Assembly (NCBI RefSeq): GCF_902859875.1
Contig: NZ_CADIKF010000024.1
Span: 42,999-106,998 of the forward strand
Direction of reading: 5' to 3'
Length of the DNA: 64,000 nt
DNA from: Paraburkholderia solisilvae
GTDB taxonomy: Bacteria; Pseudomonadota; Gammaproteobacteria; Burkholderiales; Burkholderiaceae
Shown: positions 19,084-29,583 of the stretch, piece by piece
Layout of the letters: every line of letters begins with the position of its first letter
Numbering within the stretch: the stretch's first letter is position 1
Made by a program: the position numbers and the translations under genes
The notes under the pieces: model-generated
Told to the model about the DNA's origin: nothing
Database searches by the model: none
The model's input: the letters and a program-made list of their open reading frames with translations, nothing else

Positions 19084-20361
19084 TTAACGCTGTTCGAACG
19101 CCAGCTGTCCGGACACGACGGTTGCCCGTACGCGTGCCGGCACTTCGTAACCGAGAAACGGTGTGTTATGCCCCTGGCTTTTCAGCGCGCGCGGCTCGAC
19201 CCGCCAGTATCCGCCGCGATCGAATACGCACAGGTCCGCCGTGGCGCCCACTTCGATGCGGCCCGCCGCCAGCTTAAGCACGCCGGCCGGCGCCGTGGTG
19301 ATGCGCTTGAACGCCTGCGCGAGCGGCACGCCCGCTTCGTCGGCCCACTTCACGGTGAGCGACAGCAGCAGTTCGAGGCCCGTCGCGCCCGGCGTCGCTT
19401 CCGCGAAAGGCAGCAACTTTTCGTCGTCGTCGACCGGCGTGTGGTCCGAGCATATTGCGTCGATCGTGCCATCGGCGAGCCCCGCGCGAATCGCTTCGCG
19501 ATCGCGCTGCGAGCGCAGCGGCGGATCGAGACGGAATTGCGCATCGAAGTAACCGATATCGACATCGATCAGATGCACATGATTGATCGTCACATCGCAG
19601 CTAACCGGCAAACCTTCCGCTTTCGCCGCGCGCATCAGCTCGATGCCAGCCGCCGACGACAGATGCGACAGATGCACGCGCGCGCCGGTCACGCGCACGA
19701 GCTCGAAAATAGTATGCAGCGCGATCGTTTCGGCCGATACCGGCACGCCGGACAGACCCAGCCGCGACGCGAGCGCGCCGCTCGCGGCCACGCCGCCCTG
19801 CGCAAGATAGGCATCCTGCGGACGCAGCCATACGGTAAAGCCATACGTGTTCGCGTATTGCAGCGCGCGCAGCAGCACCTGCGTATCGACGACCGGCGTG
19901 TCCGCCTGCGAAAAGCCGATGCAGCCCGCTTCGGTCAGCTCGACCATCTCGGTGATCACCTGTCCTTTCAGGCCGACTGTCAGCGCGCCAAGCGGATACA
20001 CATGCGCCTGATTCAGATTGCGCGCACGAAACTTCAGCATTTCGACGAGGCCCGGTTCATCGAGCACCGGGTCCGTATCCGGCGGACACACAAGACTCGT
20101 CACGCCGCCCGCGAGCGCCGCCGCCATTTCGGATTCGAGCGTCGCCCGGTGCTCGTAACCGGGCTCACGCAGCCGCGCCGACAGATCCACCAGACCCGGC
20201 GCGACCGTCAGGCCGCGCGCATCGAGGGTCTTCGCCGCGTGGAAATCGGCGGGTGCGCCGCCGAGCGCGACGATCTTGCCCGCTGCGATAAAAATGTCCT
20301 GCTGCTGTTCGGTGCCGGCCACCGGATCGATCAGCGTGCCGCCCGCGATATGAATCTTCAT
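19084..20361 (-). CDS. pyrX: Inactive dihydroorotase-like subunit of aspartate carbamoyltransferase (PyrX/PyrC')
   Basis: 425-aa amidohydrolase-fold protein. The metal-binding signature DxHxHxREPG of true dihydroorotases reads DLSARLREPG here, so both zinc-ligand histidines are replaced (Ser and Arg). A second expected histidine position reads WLRPQD, while HLSHLSS and CSDHTPVDDDEK are kept. This is the pattern of the non-catalytic PyrC'/PyrX that assembles with PyrB into a dodecameric ATCase in Pseudomonas and relatives. It sits 92 nt downstream of pyrB. A functional pyrC should be encoded elsewhere. The start MKIHIAGGTLID at 20361 is chosen over an arginine-rich in-frame extension. Confidence 0.92.
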   Translation of the reverse strand: MKIHIAGGTLIDPVAGTEQQQDIFIAAGKIVALGGAPADFHAAKTLDARGLTVAPGLVDLSARLREPGYEHRATLESEMAAALAGGVTSLVCPPDTDPVLDEPGLVEMLKFRARNLNQAHVYPLGALTVGLKGQVITEMVELTEAGCIGFSQADTPVVDTQVLLRALQYANTYGFTVWLRPQDAYLAQGGVAASGALASRLGLSGVPVSAETIALHTIFELVRVTGARVHLSHLSSAAGIELMRAAKAEGLPVSCDVTINHVHLIDVDIGYFDAQFRLDPPLRSQRDREAIRAGLADGTIDAICSDHTPVDDDEKLLPFAEATPGATGLELLLSLTVKWADEAGVPLAQAFKRITTAPAGVLKLAAGRIEVGATADLCVFDRGGYWRVEPRALKSQGHNTPFLGYEVPARVRATVVSGQLAFEQR

Positions 20362-20453
20362 GCGCTGCCTTCTTGTGCGTTGTCCGTTGCGATGCTGCGT
20401 ATGCGCCGCCGGCACGTCGTATCCGATCGTTGCGTGCGCATCAGTCGTCGCAG

Positions 20454-21485
20454 TTAATCGTTATTCCCCGCGACGATGCCCATCACCGCCATGCGTACCG
20501 CGATGCCGAACGTCACCTGATTGAGAATGACCGACTGCGGACCGTCCGCGACCTGCGAATCGATTTCAACGCCACGGTTCATCGGCCCCGGGTGCATCAC
20601 GATCGCGTCGGGCTTCGCGAGCGCGAGCCGCTCGGGCGTGAGTCCCCAGCTCTTGAAATACTCCTGCGCGGAAGGCAGCAGCGCGCCGCTCATCCGCTCG
20701 TTCTGCAGACGCAGCATGATGATCACGTCGACATCCTGCAATCCTTCGTCGAGGTTGTGGAACACCCGCACGCCCATCTGCTCGAGCCCGCCCGGCAACA
20801 GCGTGCGCGGACCGATCGCGCGCACTTCGGGCACGCCGAGCGTGGTCAGCGCATGAATGTCCGAGCGCGCGACGCGTGAATGCAGAATGTCGCCGACGAT
20901 CGCCACGCGCAGGTTCGTGAAATCGCGCTTGTAATGGCGAATCGTGTACATGTCGAGCAGGCCCTGCGTCGGGTGCGCGTGGCGCCCGTCGCCCGCGTTG
21001 ATCACATGCACGTGCGGCGCGCAGTGCTCGGCGATCAGATACGGCGCACCGCTCGACGCATGGCGCACGACGAACATATCCGCATGCATCGCGGACAGGT
21101 TGTTGATCGTATCGAGCAGCGACTCGCCCTTGCTGGTCGATGACGCGTTGATGTTCAGGTTGATCACGTCCGCCGAGAGCCGCTTCGCGGCAATCTCGAA
21201 CGTGGTGCGCGTGCGCGTCGAGTTTTCGAAGAACAGGTTGAACACCGACTTGCCGCGCAACAGCGGCACCTTCTTCACCTCGCGATCCGTCACGCTGACG
21301 AACTGCTCGGCCGTGTCGAGAATGTGATTGACGATCGCGCGCGGCAGGCCTTCGATCGTCAGCAGATGTTTGAGCTCGCCGTTTTTCGTGAGCTGCGGAT
21401 TACCCTTCAGGAAACCGTAACGAAAATGCCGCGCCTCGGCGGCGCGCTGGGTGGTGTCCTGGGTGACCGGGTTGGGCTTGTTCAT
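20454..21485 (-). CDS. pyrB: Aspartate carbamoyltransferase catalytic subunit PyrB
   Basis: 343-aa enzyme joining carbamoyl phosphate and aspartate in pyrimidine synthesis. It has the carbamoyl-phosphate loop FFENSTRTRTTFE, the SSTSKGESLLDT loop, and HPTQGLLDMYT. The N-terminal extension of about 35 residues before the first domain is typical of the class that partners with a dihydroorotase-like chain. It is followed by pyrX, and preceded by pyrR about 200 nt upstream on the same strand. Confidence 0.96.
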   Translation of the reverse strand: MNKPNPVTQDTTQRAAEARHFRYGFLKGNPQLTKNGELKHLLTIEGLPRAIVNHILDTAEQFVSVTDREVKKVPLLRGKSVFNLFFENSTRTRTTFEIAAKRLSADVINLNINASSTSKGESLLDTINNLSAMHADMFVVRHASSGAPYLIAEHCAPHVHVINAGDGRHAHPTQGLLDMYTIRHYKRDFTNLRVAIVGDILHSRVARSDIHALTTLGVPEVRAIGPRTLLPGGLEQMGVRVFHNLDEGLQDVDVIIMLRLQNERMSGALLPSAQEYFKSWGLTPERLALAKPDAIVMHPGPMNRGVEIDSQVADGPQSVILNQVTFGIAVRMAVMGIVAGNND

Positions 21486-21682
21486 CGTGGTCCTGAATCA
21501 AACGTGACGCGGCAAAGACGCGGTACGCGGCGCTCGCGAGTGCGCGGCGCGTGCGGCGTGGCGCGGCGCGCGCCGTGAGGCTTGTGGCGAGTCATCTACT
21601 TCGCGACGTGGCAGATCGCGCGGCATGGGTCCCGCATCGGTCGCATCCGGCGACACGTTTCGCAGCGGGTTGCGCACAGGCT

Positions 21683-22228
21683 TCAATCTGCCCGCGCTTC
21701 AGTGTGAAACGTGAAGTGCTGTTCGCCGGGCTCTCCATGGCGCGCGAGCACCAGCGTCGCATCGGCGGGCACCTCGACGACCGCGCCGACGAAGCGCGCC
21801 GCGAACGGCAGCTCGCGTCCGCCGCGGTCCACCAGCACCGCGAGTTCCACCGATGCGGGCCGGCCGTAATCGTACAGTTCGTTGAGCGCCGCGCGCACCG
21901 TGCGGCCGGTGTACAGCACATCGTCGACCAGCACGATGCGCTGGTTGCCGACATCGAATGGCAGCGACGTCGGACTCGCCTGCGAATGCAGGCCCTTCTT
22001 CGCATAGTCGTCGCGATGCAGCGCAACGTTGACGACGCCGAACCGCGCCACGTTCAGATCGCGCGCGAGACGCTCGGCAAGCCATACACCGCCGCTGTAA
22101 ATGCCGGCGAGCACCGCGCCGCCGGGCTCGCCCGGATGGCCGAGCGCGTCGCCATAGGCCGCGCGAATCGCTTCGAGCACCGTGCGATAAAGCGCTTCCG
22201 CGTCAAGGGAACTGAGGGTCTGGCTCAT
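21683..22228 (-). CDS. pyrR: PyrR bifunctional pyrimidine operon regulator / uracil phosphoribosyltransferase
   Basis: 181-aa phosphoribosyltransferase-fold protein with the PRPP-binding motif RIVLVDDVLYTGRTVRAALN. In Bacillus PyrR binds pyr mRNA; in proteobacteria the RNA-binding role is less certain, and I saw no clear PyrR attenuator in the ~200-nt gap before pyrB. The start MSQTLSSLDAEALY at 22228 overlaps the ruvX stop by 4 nt, showing coupling; residues further upstream are ruvX in another frame. Confidence 0.92.
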   Translation of the reverse strand: MSQTLSSLDAEALYRTVLEAIRAAYGDALGHPGEPGGAVLAGIYSGGVWLAERLARDLNVARFGVVNVALHRDDYAKKGLHSQASPTSLPFDVGNQRIVLVDDVLYTGRTVRAALNELYDYGRPASVELAVLVDRGGRELPFAARFVGAVVEVPADATLVLARHGEPGEQHFTFHTEARAD

Positions 22229-22656
22229 CTGCGTAGTTCGGTTTCTTCGAAGTACTGCTGGAGGATGATGCAGGCCGCTTCGGCGTCGAGCAGATCCGTA
22301 CGCGCGGAGCCGTTGCGCATCGAGGCTTCGGCTTCGACCGACGAGTAGCGCTCGTCGACCCAGGTCACCGGCAGGTTGAAACGGCCGTTCAGCTGATTGC
22401 CAAAGCGCCTGGCCTGTTGCGTCATCGCATGCGGGGTTCCGTCCGGATGCATCGGCAAGCCGACCACGAGCGCGTCCGGCTTCCACTCGCCGATCAACCG
22501 GCCGAGTTCGGCAAAGCGGTACTCGCGGTTGCGATTCTGCACGACCACGAGCGGCCGTGCACTTTTCGTCAGGGAATTGCCGACGGCGACGCCGATGCGT
22601 TTTTCGCCATAGTCGAACGCAAGCAGCGTCGCTTCACGTTCGGCCGCACCACTCAT
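22225..22656 (-). CDS. ruvX: Putative pre-16S rRNA nuclease / Holliday junction resolvase-like YqgF
   Basis: 143-aa RNase H-fold protein. It has the N-terminal acidic motif LAFDYGEKRIGVAVG, VVGLPMHPDGTP, WVDERYSSVEAE and the C-terminal acidic DLLDAEAACIILQQYFE. YqgF matures the 5' end of 16S rRNA in E. coli. It overlaps yqgE by 4 nt on one side and pyrR by 4 nt on the other, a conserved yqgE-yqgF-pyr arrangement of proteobacteria. Confidence 0.94.
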   Translation of the reverse strand: MSGAAEREATLLAFDYGEKRIGVAVGNSLTKSARPLVVVQNRNREYRFAELGRLIGEWKPDALVVGLPMHPDGTPHAMTQQARRFGNQLNGRFNLPVTWVDERYSSVEAEASMRNGSARTDLLDAEAACIILQQYFEETELRR

Positions 22657-23231
22657 GCGTGGCCTGCTTCGCCCGAAAGCATCGACAGCGATACGCCGAG
22701 CAGCGCGAGTGCCGCTTCGAAACGGCCTTCGGCAGGTACGTCGAAAACGATCTTCGGGTCGGCCTCGACCGTGAGCCAGCCGTTCTTCGAGATTTCTTCC
22801 TCGAGCTGGCCCGCGCCCCAGCCCGCATGGCCAAGCGTCAGCAGGAAGCGCTCCGGGCCCTTGCCGTTCGCGACCGCCTCGAGCACATCTTTCGACGTGG
22901 TCATCTCGAGGCCGCCCGGCACCTGCATCGACGACGTGTAAGCGCTGCCCTGCCCGGCGTCATGCAGCACGAAGCCGCGCTCGGTTTGCACCGGGCCGCC
23001 GAAATAGACGGGTACATGCAACAGGGGTTCGATTTCGAGCTTCAGATCGATGCGATTGAAGAGCGCTTCCAGATCGATATCGGTCGGCCGGTTGATGACA
23101 AGGCCGAGTGCGCCGCGCTCGCTGTGATCGCAAAGATAGACCACCGTTCCTGAAAAGGTCGGATCCGCCATGTTCGGCATGGCGATCAGGAACTGGTTGG
23201 TGAGATTGATGCGATCGGAACTCATGGACAT
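22653..23231 (-). CDS. yqgE: YqgE/AlgH family protein (DUF179)
   Basis: 192-aa protein of the YqgE/AlgH family. Diagnostic segments are LTNQFLIAMPNMADPTFSGTVVYLCDHSERGALGLVINRP (shown here only as a region, residues about 10-50), VYFGGPVQ and GHAGWGAGQLEEEI. The family is widely conserved next to yqgF but its biochemical role is not settled. It is the first gene of the six-gene minus-strand run ending in plsC. Confidence 0.93.
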   Translation of the reverse strand: MSMSSDRINLTNQFLIAMPNMADPTFSGTVVYLCDHSERGALGLVINRPTDIDLEALFNRIDLKLEIEPLLHVPVYFGGPVQTERGFVLHDAGQGSAYTSSMQVPGGLEMTTSKDVLEAVANGKGPERFLLTLGHAGWGAGQLEEEISKNGWLTVEADPKIVFDVPAEGRFEAALALLGVSLSMLSGEAGHA

Positions 23232-23408
23232 AGGTCAAATTCTAGCAAAGACGAGTGGAACTGCAGACCGCATGTGCATTGCGCGTCATGCGTCGCGCAA
23301 CGTTTGGGCCGCACCCCACGGACGGCGAATCATAGCTGCACTCTAACACGCACTTACGGGTCGCCGACGGCGCATCCGCCCGGTGGCGAATGCATTGTGC
23401 GTGGTGCT

Positions 23409-25145
23409 TCACACAGCGGCGCCGCCCAGTTCGATCGCGCGCGTCAGCGTAGCGAGCGCACTGCCCGATTGCGGCGGCGCAATACCCGCCGCGATCTGGT
23501 GCAACATCGCGCGCAACGCGAGTGCGGCTTGCTCGAGCGCCGCCGCATCCGGCGCTTCGATCGTCACGTGCCGTCCAGCAGGCAGCACGGCGCCCGCATG
23601 CGCGCGCCGCCGCCACGCGAGACCGAGCGCATCGGAGAGCAGCGCGACATGGCCGAGCCCAAGCGCGCACGCGGATGCACCGAGCCGGTACGCGGCATCG
23701 CCCGCTTGCAGCGCCGCGCTCGCGTCGGCCTTGTGCGGGTTATCGGCAGCGCGAGCGTGTTCCGAGAGGGCGGCAATCGAGGCATCCGCGGTCTGAAGAA
23801 AATCTTCGTAGGCGTTTGCATGGACGGTGAGCACGCCCAGGTCGCGGGTCGGCGCCGGCCGGGCGGCGGAGGGTTGGGCCCGGGGAGTGGCGGGCGGGGC
23901 GGTTTGGGTATTCTGGCGGTCGTCCGGCTGGTTTTTGTCCAGTTGACCGTCGTTCGATTGGCCGTCGTTCGATTGGCCGTCGTTCGATTGGCTATCGTCT
24001 GTTTGGCCGTCGTCCGGTTGGCGGGTGTCAGCGCCAATGCCCGCCCCGACATGCGCCGCACTCGTCGGGCTTTGCCCAGCGTGGTTTGCATTCAGACCTT
24101 CCGCGCGGGGATGCACCGCGCCGGAACCGCCCGCGGCCGACTCCGCGGCCTCCGCCTCCCACAAAGCCTCCGACGCCGCCGTGCCCGCCACGTGCCAGAC
24201 CACCGTCAGACCATAGTCGCGCAGCAGTTCGACCGGTTCGGTGTCTTCCGCCGCCGCACCGAACAGCGCGTAGTCGCGCCACAGCAGCGCCAGTGTCGCG
24301 CGCACCAGCGAGCGCGGCGCGAACTGGATGCCGCGCGCCTGGTCGGCTAGCGCGAGGTTGCACCGCGCGAAAAAGCGCCGTGCATCGGGGTCTGCGGATA
24401 AGTGACCGCTCACGCGCAGCGCGCGGGCGCAACCGGCCGCGAGCCGCCAGAAATCGTACGGATCCGAACCGGCGAGTTGCGCGATGCACGCCTCGAGTTC
24501 ATCGAGCGCAGCCTTGACGACGAGCGTTGCCACCGACATCGCGCCTTCGGCCGTATCCTGCGCCCGCAAAACCGGTAGCAACGCTTCCTCGTAGCGGGCG
24601 CGAATATGCGCAAGCCGTTGCGCGGAATGCGCATGCAGCGTCGCGGGCGGAACCGGCCTGCCCGCGAGCGCAAGATCTTCGAACGCGACGGTGAAGCCGG
24701 GCGTGTGTTGCGCAATCAGCGCCGAAAGCGCACGAAAGTGCGCATAAAGAGACGGCGAACAGGCCAGTTCCTGCAGGTTGCGCCGGCCGAGCGCCGCGGC
24801 GAACGCGCGCAGCGCGGCACCGAATGCGGTGCGCACCGGATTGTCCGCGGCGCGCGCGCCGGACGCATGAGCGGCGACCGTGGCGACCGAAGTGTCCGCG
24901 GCATCGGTGGCGAGCGGCGAAGCCAATACCAGCGCGTCCGCAAATCGATGCGCGGCACGCCATCCCGCTTCGCGAAGCGCATGCGCGGCATGCAACACGG
25001 GCAACGCGGCGTCGCGGTGTTCGTCATGTGCCGATATCGCGTCGGCGAGCGCGCTTTCCGCCGCACGCACGGCACCGCCGCGGGGATTGGGCAAGGCTTC
25101 GAGGGTGTTACCGGGCGCGGACGAAGGTGTCGATGAAGGTGTCAT
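23409..25145 (-). CDS. Hypothetical protein resembling the N-terminal (HPt/FimL-like) part of ChpA
   Basis: 578-aa alanine-rich helical protein. The segment DPYDFWRLAAGCARAL...DPDARRFFARCNLALADQARG followed by LVRATLALLWRDYALFG resembles the helical repeats of the ChpA N-terminus and FimL of the Pil-Chp twitching chemosensory pathway. I see no histidine kinase, CheW or receiver domain and no clear phosphotransfer histidine motif. A hydrophilic linker at about residues 375-410 is built from short Asp/Gln/Asn repeats. The gene lies beside rubredoxin, where pilG-H-I-J-chpA sit in related betaproteobacteria, so it may be a relic or stand-alone relative. The start MTPSSTPSS at 25145 is preferred; the upstream extension is Arg-rich. 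Functional call is tentative. Confidence 0.6.
   Translation of the reverse strand: MTPSSTPSSAPGNTLEALPNPRGGAVRAAESALADAISAHDEHRDAALPVLHAAHALREAGWRAAHRFADALVLASPLATDAADTSVATVAAHASGARAADNPVRTAFGAALRAFAAALGRRNLQELACSPSLYAHFRALSALIAQHTPGFTVAFEDLALAGRPVPPATLHAHSAQRLAHIRARYEEALLPVLRAQDTAEGAMSVATLVVKAALDELEACIAQLAGSDPYDFWRLAAGCARALRVSGHLSADPDARRFFARCNLALADQARGIQFAPRSLVRATLALLWRDYALFGAAAEDTEPVELLRDYGLTVVWHVAGTAASEALWEAEAAESAAGGSGAVHPRAEGLNANHAGQSPTSAAHVGAGIGADTRQPDDGQTDDSQSNDGQSNDGQSNDGQLDKNQPDDRQNTQTAPPATPRAQPSAARPAPTRDLGVLTVHANAYEDFLQTADASIAALSEHARAADNPHKADASAALQAGDAAYRLGASACALGLGHVALLSDALGLAWRRRAHAGAVLPAGRHVTIEAPDAAALEQAALALRAMLHQIAAGIAPPQSGSALATLTRAIELGGAAV
23942..24022. repeat. 15-bp tandem repeats encoding an Asp/Gln/Asn linker
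   Basis: About three to five imperfect copies of a 15-bp unit (GATTGGCCGTCGTTC on the plus strand), inside the ChpA/FimL-like gene. On the coding strand they give repeated QSNDG/QTDDS/QPDDR pentapeptides. Being a multiple of three, copy-number change would alter linker length without a frameshift. Confidence 0.8.
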
Positions 25146-25349
25146 TGGGCACGTGTGCGGGAACGCCGACAGACCGAAACCGATGCTGGACCGGGCACGG
25201 CGCCGATGCACGGGTTGCAGCGGGCGTGCTTGCTGTGGCTTGCTACACGCCGCAGCATTGACGTCCATTTGCGTGAGCCGGCACCCGGCATGCGCGCGAC
25301 GATGCTTGACTTCGCGACAACCAACCCGCGATAACAACCGTCAGACCGG

Positions 25350-25520
25350 TCAGATCTGGACCATTTCGAAGTCTTCCTTGCGCGCCCCGCACTCGGGGCA
25401 GGTCCAGTTAATCGGCACGTCCTCCCAGCGCGTGCCCGGCGCGATTCCTTCGTCCGGCAGGCCGGCTTCTTCGTCATAAATCCAGCCGCAGATCAGGCAC
25501 ATCCAGCTTCTATATTCCAT
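25350..25520 (-). CDS. Rubredoxin
   Basis: 56-aa electron carrier. Two CxxC knuckles, CLICG and CPECG, bind one iron; WIYDEEAGLPDEGIAPGTRWEDVP between them is the classic rubredoxin core. The start MEYRSWMCL at 25520 gives the normal length; an in-frame extension to 25559 is unlikely. It is divergent from thiD and about 200 nt upstream of the ChpA-like gene. Confidence 0.96.
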   Translation of the reverse strand: MEYRSWMCLICGWIYDEEAGLPDEGIAPGTRWEDVPINWTCPECGARKEDFEMVQI

Positions 25521-25784
25521 TCTTTTACGCGTCGAAAAGTCCGTTGAAACGGGAGCCATGATGGTACCGTTTTGCCGCCCGCATGCCTAGCGTAAGGCGC
25601 GTGCGTTATGCGCTGCCGCATCGCGTCATTCCGGCGCAGCCGCGGCCCGGTGCGAAAAACCGCCCCGCCGCAGGATAAAGCCGCATAATTGAGTCGGCCA
25701 TACGCGTCGCAGTGCAACTGGCGGCGAAGACGGCGCCTCGCGCATTTGCGTTCACACGTTGCTTCACTTACCCACCCACTTTTC

Positions 25785-26651
25785 ATGCCCAGCGACACCC
25801 CTCCGATCGTCCTCACTTTCGGCCTTTCCGACCCCACCGGCGGCTCCGGCCTGCAAGCCGACCTGATGACGCTGGCCAGCATGGGCTGTCATGGCGTCAC
25901 GGTCCTGACCGGTTACACCGTGCGCGACTCGGCCAATTGCGACGAAGTCACCGCGCTGGACCCGGAAGTCGTCGCGACCCAAGCGCGCATGCTGCTGGAA
26001 GACATGCCGATCGCCGCATTCAAGGTCGGCGCAGCCGCGCGTGCCGAAGTGGTGAGCGCAATTGCGGAAGTGGTCGCCGACTACGACGATATCCCGCTGA
26101 TCCTCGCGCCGGACTTCACGCTCGATGACGAGCACGTGCTTGCCGCCGACGAACTGCGCGAGGCAATTGCCGACCTGCTGGCGCCGCAAACCACGCTGCT
26201 CGTCGCCGATCACGCGACGCTGCTCGCGCTCGCGCAGCCGGACGGCGATGCGGAAGCGCCGACGCTCGACGCGGCGGTGTCGCATTTGCTGTCGCAGGGA
26301 TGCGAATACATCCTGTCGATGGAAACCGGCACGCATCGGCTCGTCAACACGCTTTTCTGCGAGGACGGCCAGTTGCGTCAGGACTTGTGGGATCGCGGCA
26401 CGCATCGCGTAACCGGCATAACCGATACACTCGGCGCGGCGATTGCCGCGTTGCTCGCGAACGGCCAGGAGCCAGCGGAAGCGGTGCGCGAAGCGCAGGA
26501 ATATCTGTTTCAGGCGGTACAGAACGCGTTTCGGCCTGGCATGGGTGCGTATCTGCCGGACCGCTTTTTCTGGGCGCGCGACAACGATGAAGAAACGCCC
26601 GCGGCGGGCGCCAAAGGCGATGCACCGCCGCCCGGAGAAGCGCGGCACTGA
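25785..26651 (+). CDS. thiD: Hydroxymethylpyrimidine/phosphomethylpyrimidine kinase (ThiD family)
   Basis: 288-aa ribokinase-fold kinase of thiamine synthesis. The N-terminal FGLSDPTGGSGLQADL is the substrate loop and GYTVRDSAN follows. The C-terminal anion-hole loop reads VTGITDTLGAAIAALL, so the Cys of the usual GTGCT motif is replaced by an Asp-containing TDT; this may be a lineage feature, and the substrate range could differ. The start MPSDTPPIV at 25785 is chosen because the upstream in-frame stretch is Arg-rich. A strong terminator lies about 120 nt downstream. Confidence 0.85.
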   Translation: MPSDTPPIVLTFGLSDPTGGSGLQADLMTLASMGCHGVTVLTGYTVRDSANCDEVTALDPEVVATQARMLLEDMPIAAFKVGAAARAEVVSAIAEVVADYDDIPLILAPDFTLDDEHVLAADELREAIADLLAPQTTLLVADHATLLALAQPDGDAEAPTLDAAVSHLLSQGCEYILSMETGTHRLVNTLFCEDGQLRQDLWDRGTHRVTGITDTLGAAIAALLANGQEPAEAVREAQEYLFQAVQNAFRPGMGAYLPDRFFWARDNDEETPAAGAKGDAPPPGEARH

Positions 26652-26771
26652 ACGCGCCGGGGCGCGAGAGCGCGGCCTCGCATGTTCACACGCCGCGCTC
26701 GATGAGTCACTGATCCACGACCCGTTGCCCCACCGATCCACCGACCAACAACACGCGAAGCGCGCTCGCAT

Positions 26772-26814
26772 AAAAAAACCCGCAACGTGAAAAACTCACG
26801 CTGCGGGTTTTTTC
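26772..26814. terminator. Bidirectional rho-independent terminator between thiD and groEL
   Basis: Stem arms CCCGCA-A-CGTGA and TCACG-C-TGCGGG around a short AAAAC loop, with an A-run on the left and a T-run on the right. It can end thiD transcription on the plus strand and groESL transcription on the minus strand. Confidence 0.9.
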
Positions 26815-26869
26815 TTGAGGAACGCGCCTCGCAGCGCGTTCCTCACATGCGTTCCGGCTTGACGCCGAA

Positions 26870-28510
<1,641 letters not shown>

Positions 28511-28553
28511 CTTCTAACTCCTTGAATGCTTTTGAATGAACTGGGACGTGAAC

Positions 28554-28844
28554 TTACTTGTTCACCACAGCCATGATGTCTTCTTCGCGCATCACCAGCA
28601 GTTCCTGACCGTCGACCTTGACGGTCTGGCCGGCGTACTTGCCGAACAGGACGCGATCGCCCACTTTCACGTCGAGCACGATCAGGCTGCCCTTGTCGTC
28701 ACGCTTACCCGGGCCGACTGCGAGAATCTCGCCTTGATCCGGCTTTTCCGCTGCGGCGTCGGGGATCACGATGCCCGAAGCGGTCTTGGTTTCCTGATCA
28801 AGACGCTTGACGATCACGCGATCATGCAAAGGACGAAGGTTCAT
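28554..28844 (-). CDS. groS: 10-kDa co-chaperonin GroES
   Basis: 96-aa lid of the GroEL chamber. It begins MNLRPLHDRVIVKRLDQE, carries the mobile loop KTASGIVIPDAAAEKPDQG and ends EEDIMAVVNK. The start has AGAGGAG upstream with good spacing. It is the first gene of the groESL operon. Confidence 0.98.
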   Translation of the reverse strand: MNLRPLHDRVIVKRLDQETKTASGIVIPDAAAEKPDQGEILAVGPGKRDDKGSLIVLDVKVGDRVLFGKYAGQTVKVDGQELLVMREEDIMAVVNK

Positions 28845-28919
28845 ACATACTCCTCTCTTGGGTTGAGACTGAAGAACGCTGAGGAAAACCCGGCCGGAGA
28901 GCCCAGCCGGAGAAATTTG

Positions 28920-28946
28920 TTAGCACTCGAGTGCGACGAGTGCTAA
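28920..28946. promoter_or_regulatory. CIRCE operator (HrcA binding site)
   Basis: Perfect inverted repeat TTAGCACTC-N9-GAGTGCTAA, the consensus CIRCE element. It starts right at the -10 box of the groES promoter, so HrcA binding should block transcription until heat stress. Confidence 0.97.
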
Positions 28947-28974
28947 TTATATGGAGGGGCAGTGACAAATTCAA
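28946..28974 (-). promoter_or_regulatory. Sigma-70 type promoter of groES-groEL
   Basis: Reading the minus strand: -35 TTGAAT (28969-28974), 17-nt spacer, -10 TATAAT (28946-28951). The -10 abuts the CIRCE repeat by one base. The leader to the groES ATG is about 95 nt. Confidence 0.88.
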
Positions 28975-29583
28975 GAAGCGTGACAACGCCCGTCGAGATT
29001 CACTCAACTTTGAACTTTGTCCGCTTGATGTTGGCCCTTTCGGGTGCGTGCCGAACATCGATACAGCCAAAAAATCAGCACGAAAACAAAAGGTTATGGT
29101 GAATTGAGGCGCAGACCACGCCGTCTGCGTTTGCGCGTGCGATTACCACTTGCAAGCCTTTATAGCCTTGCCGGGCTCCCGTACGGGAAAACCCGTATAT
29201 CGCCTGCCAGCATCGGCTTCGTCGGTCGGTTCCGCACCTCAGAAGCGCTCAATCGACCTTCTGCCGACTCCACACAAGCCATCGCCTTGAGATTGGCTGC
29301 GATATCGATCGTGTGCTCGCGCGGTTGCCCGGCAGATACGTATCGGCGTGCATCGTTCATGCGATCGTTTGCGACAAGCAGCCCGAGGCCAGTGGGCACG
29401 GCGCCTCGACATGAATCGCGCGCAAGGTCGGATCGGCTGCGGCATGCGCGAAGGGCATGCCGCAGCCGCACGCATCAAAAGACGCGCGGCTAGATAAGGC
29501 ACGGAGGTGGGAACCTCATCGAATACGGCTTGCCGCAGTGGCAACCGCCAATGACGGCCTGCGCGTACAAAACACGCACGATC
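28975..29583. other. Intergenic region between groESL and the diaminopropionate genes
   Basis: About 600 nt with no supported gene. Short open frames on the minus strand (for example at 29160-29471 and 29239-29544) have no recognisable motif and no ribosome binding site; they could be decayed coding DNA but I cannot show it. I saw no terminal repeats, tRNA end or transposase remnant. This marks the left boundary between core genes and the peptide cluster. Confidence 0.5.

Noticed and set aside
18424..20457. 677-codon plus-strand frame over plsC and pyrX
   Set aside because: Antisense shadow; both opposite-strand genes are clearly recognised and complete.
29160..29544. Two overlapping minus-strand frames upstream of groES, considered as a frameshifted gene
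   Set aside because: No family signature, ribosome site or consistent reading could be built; left as intergenic.
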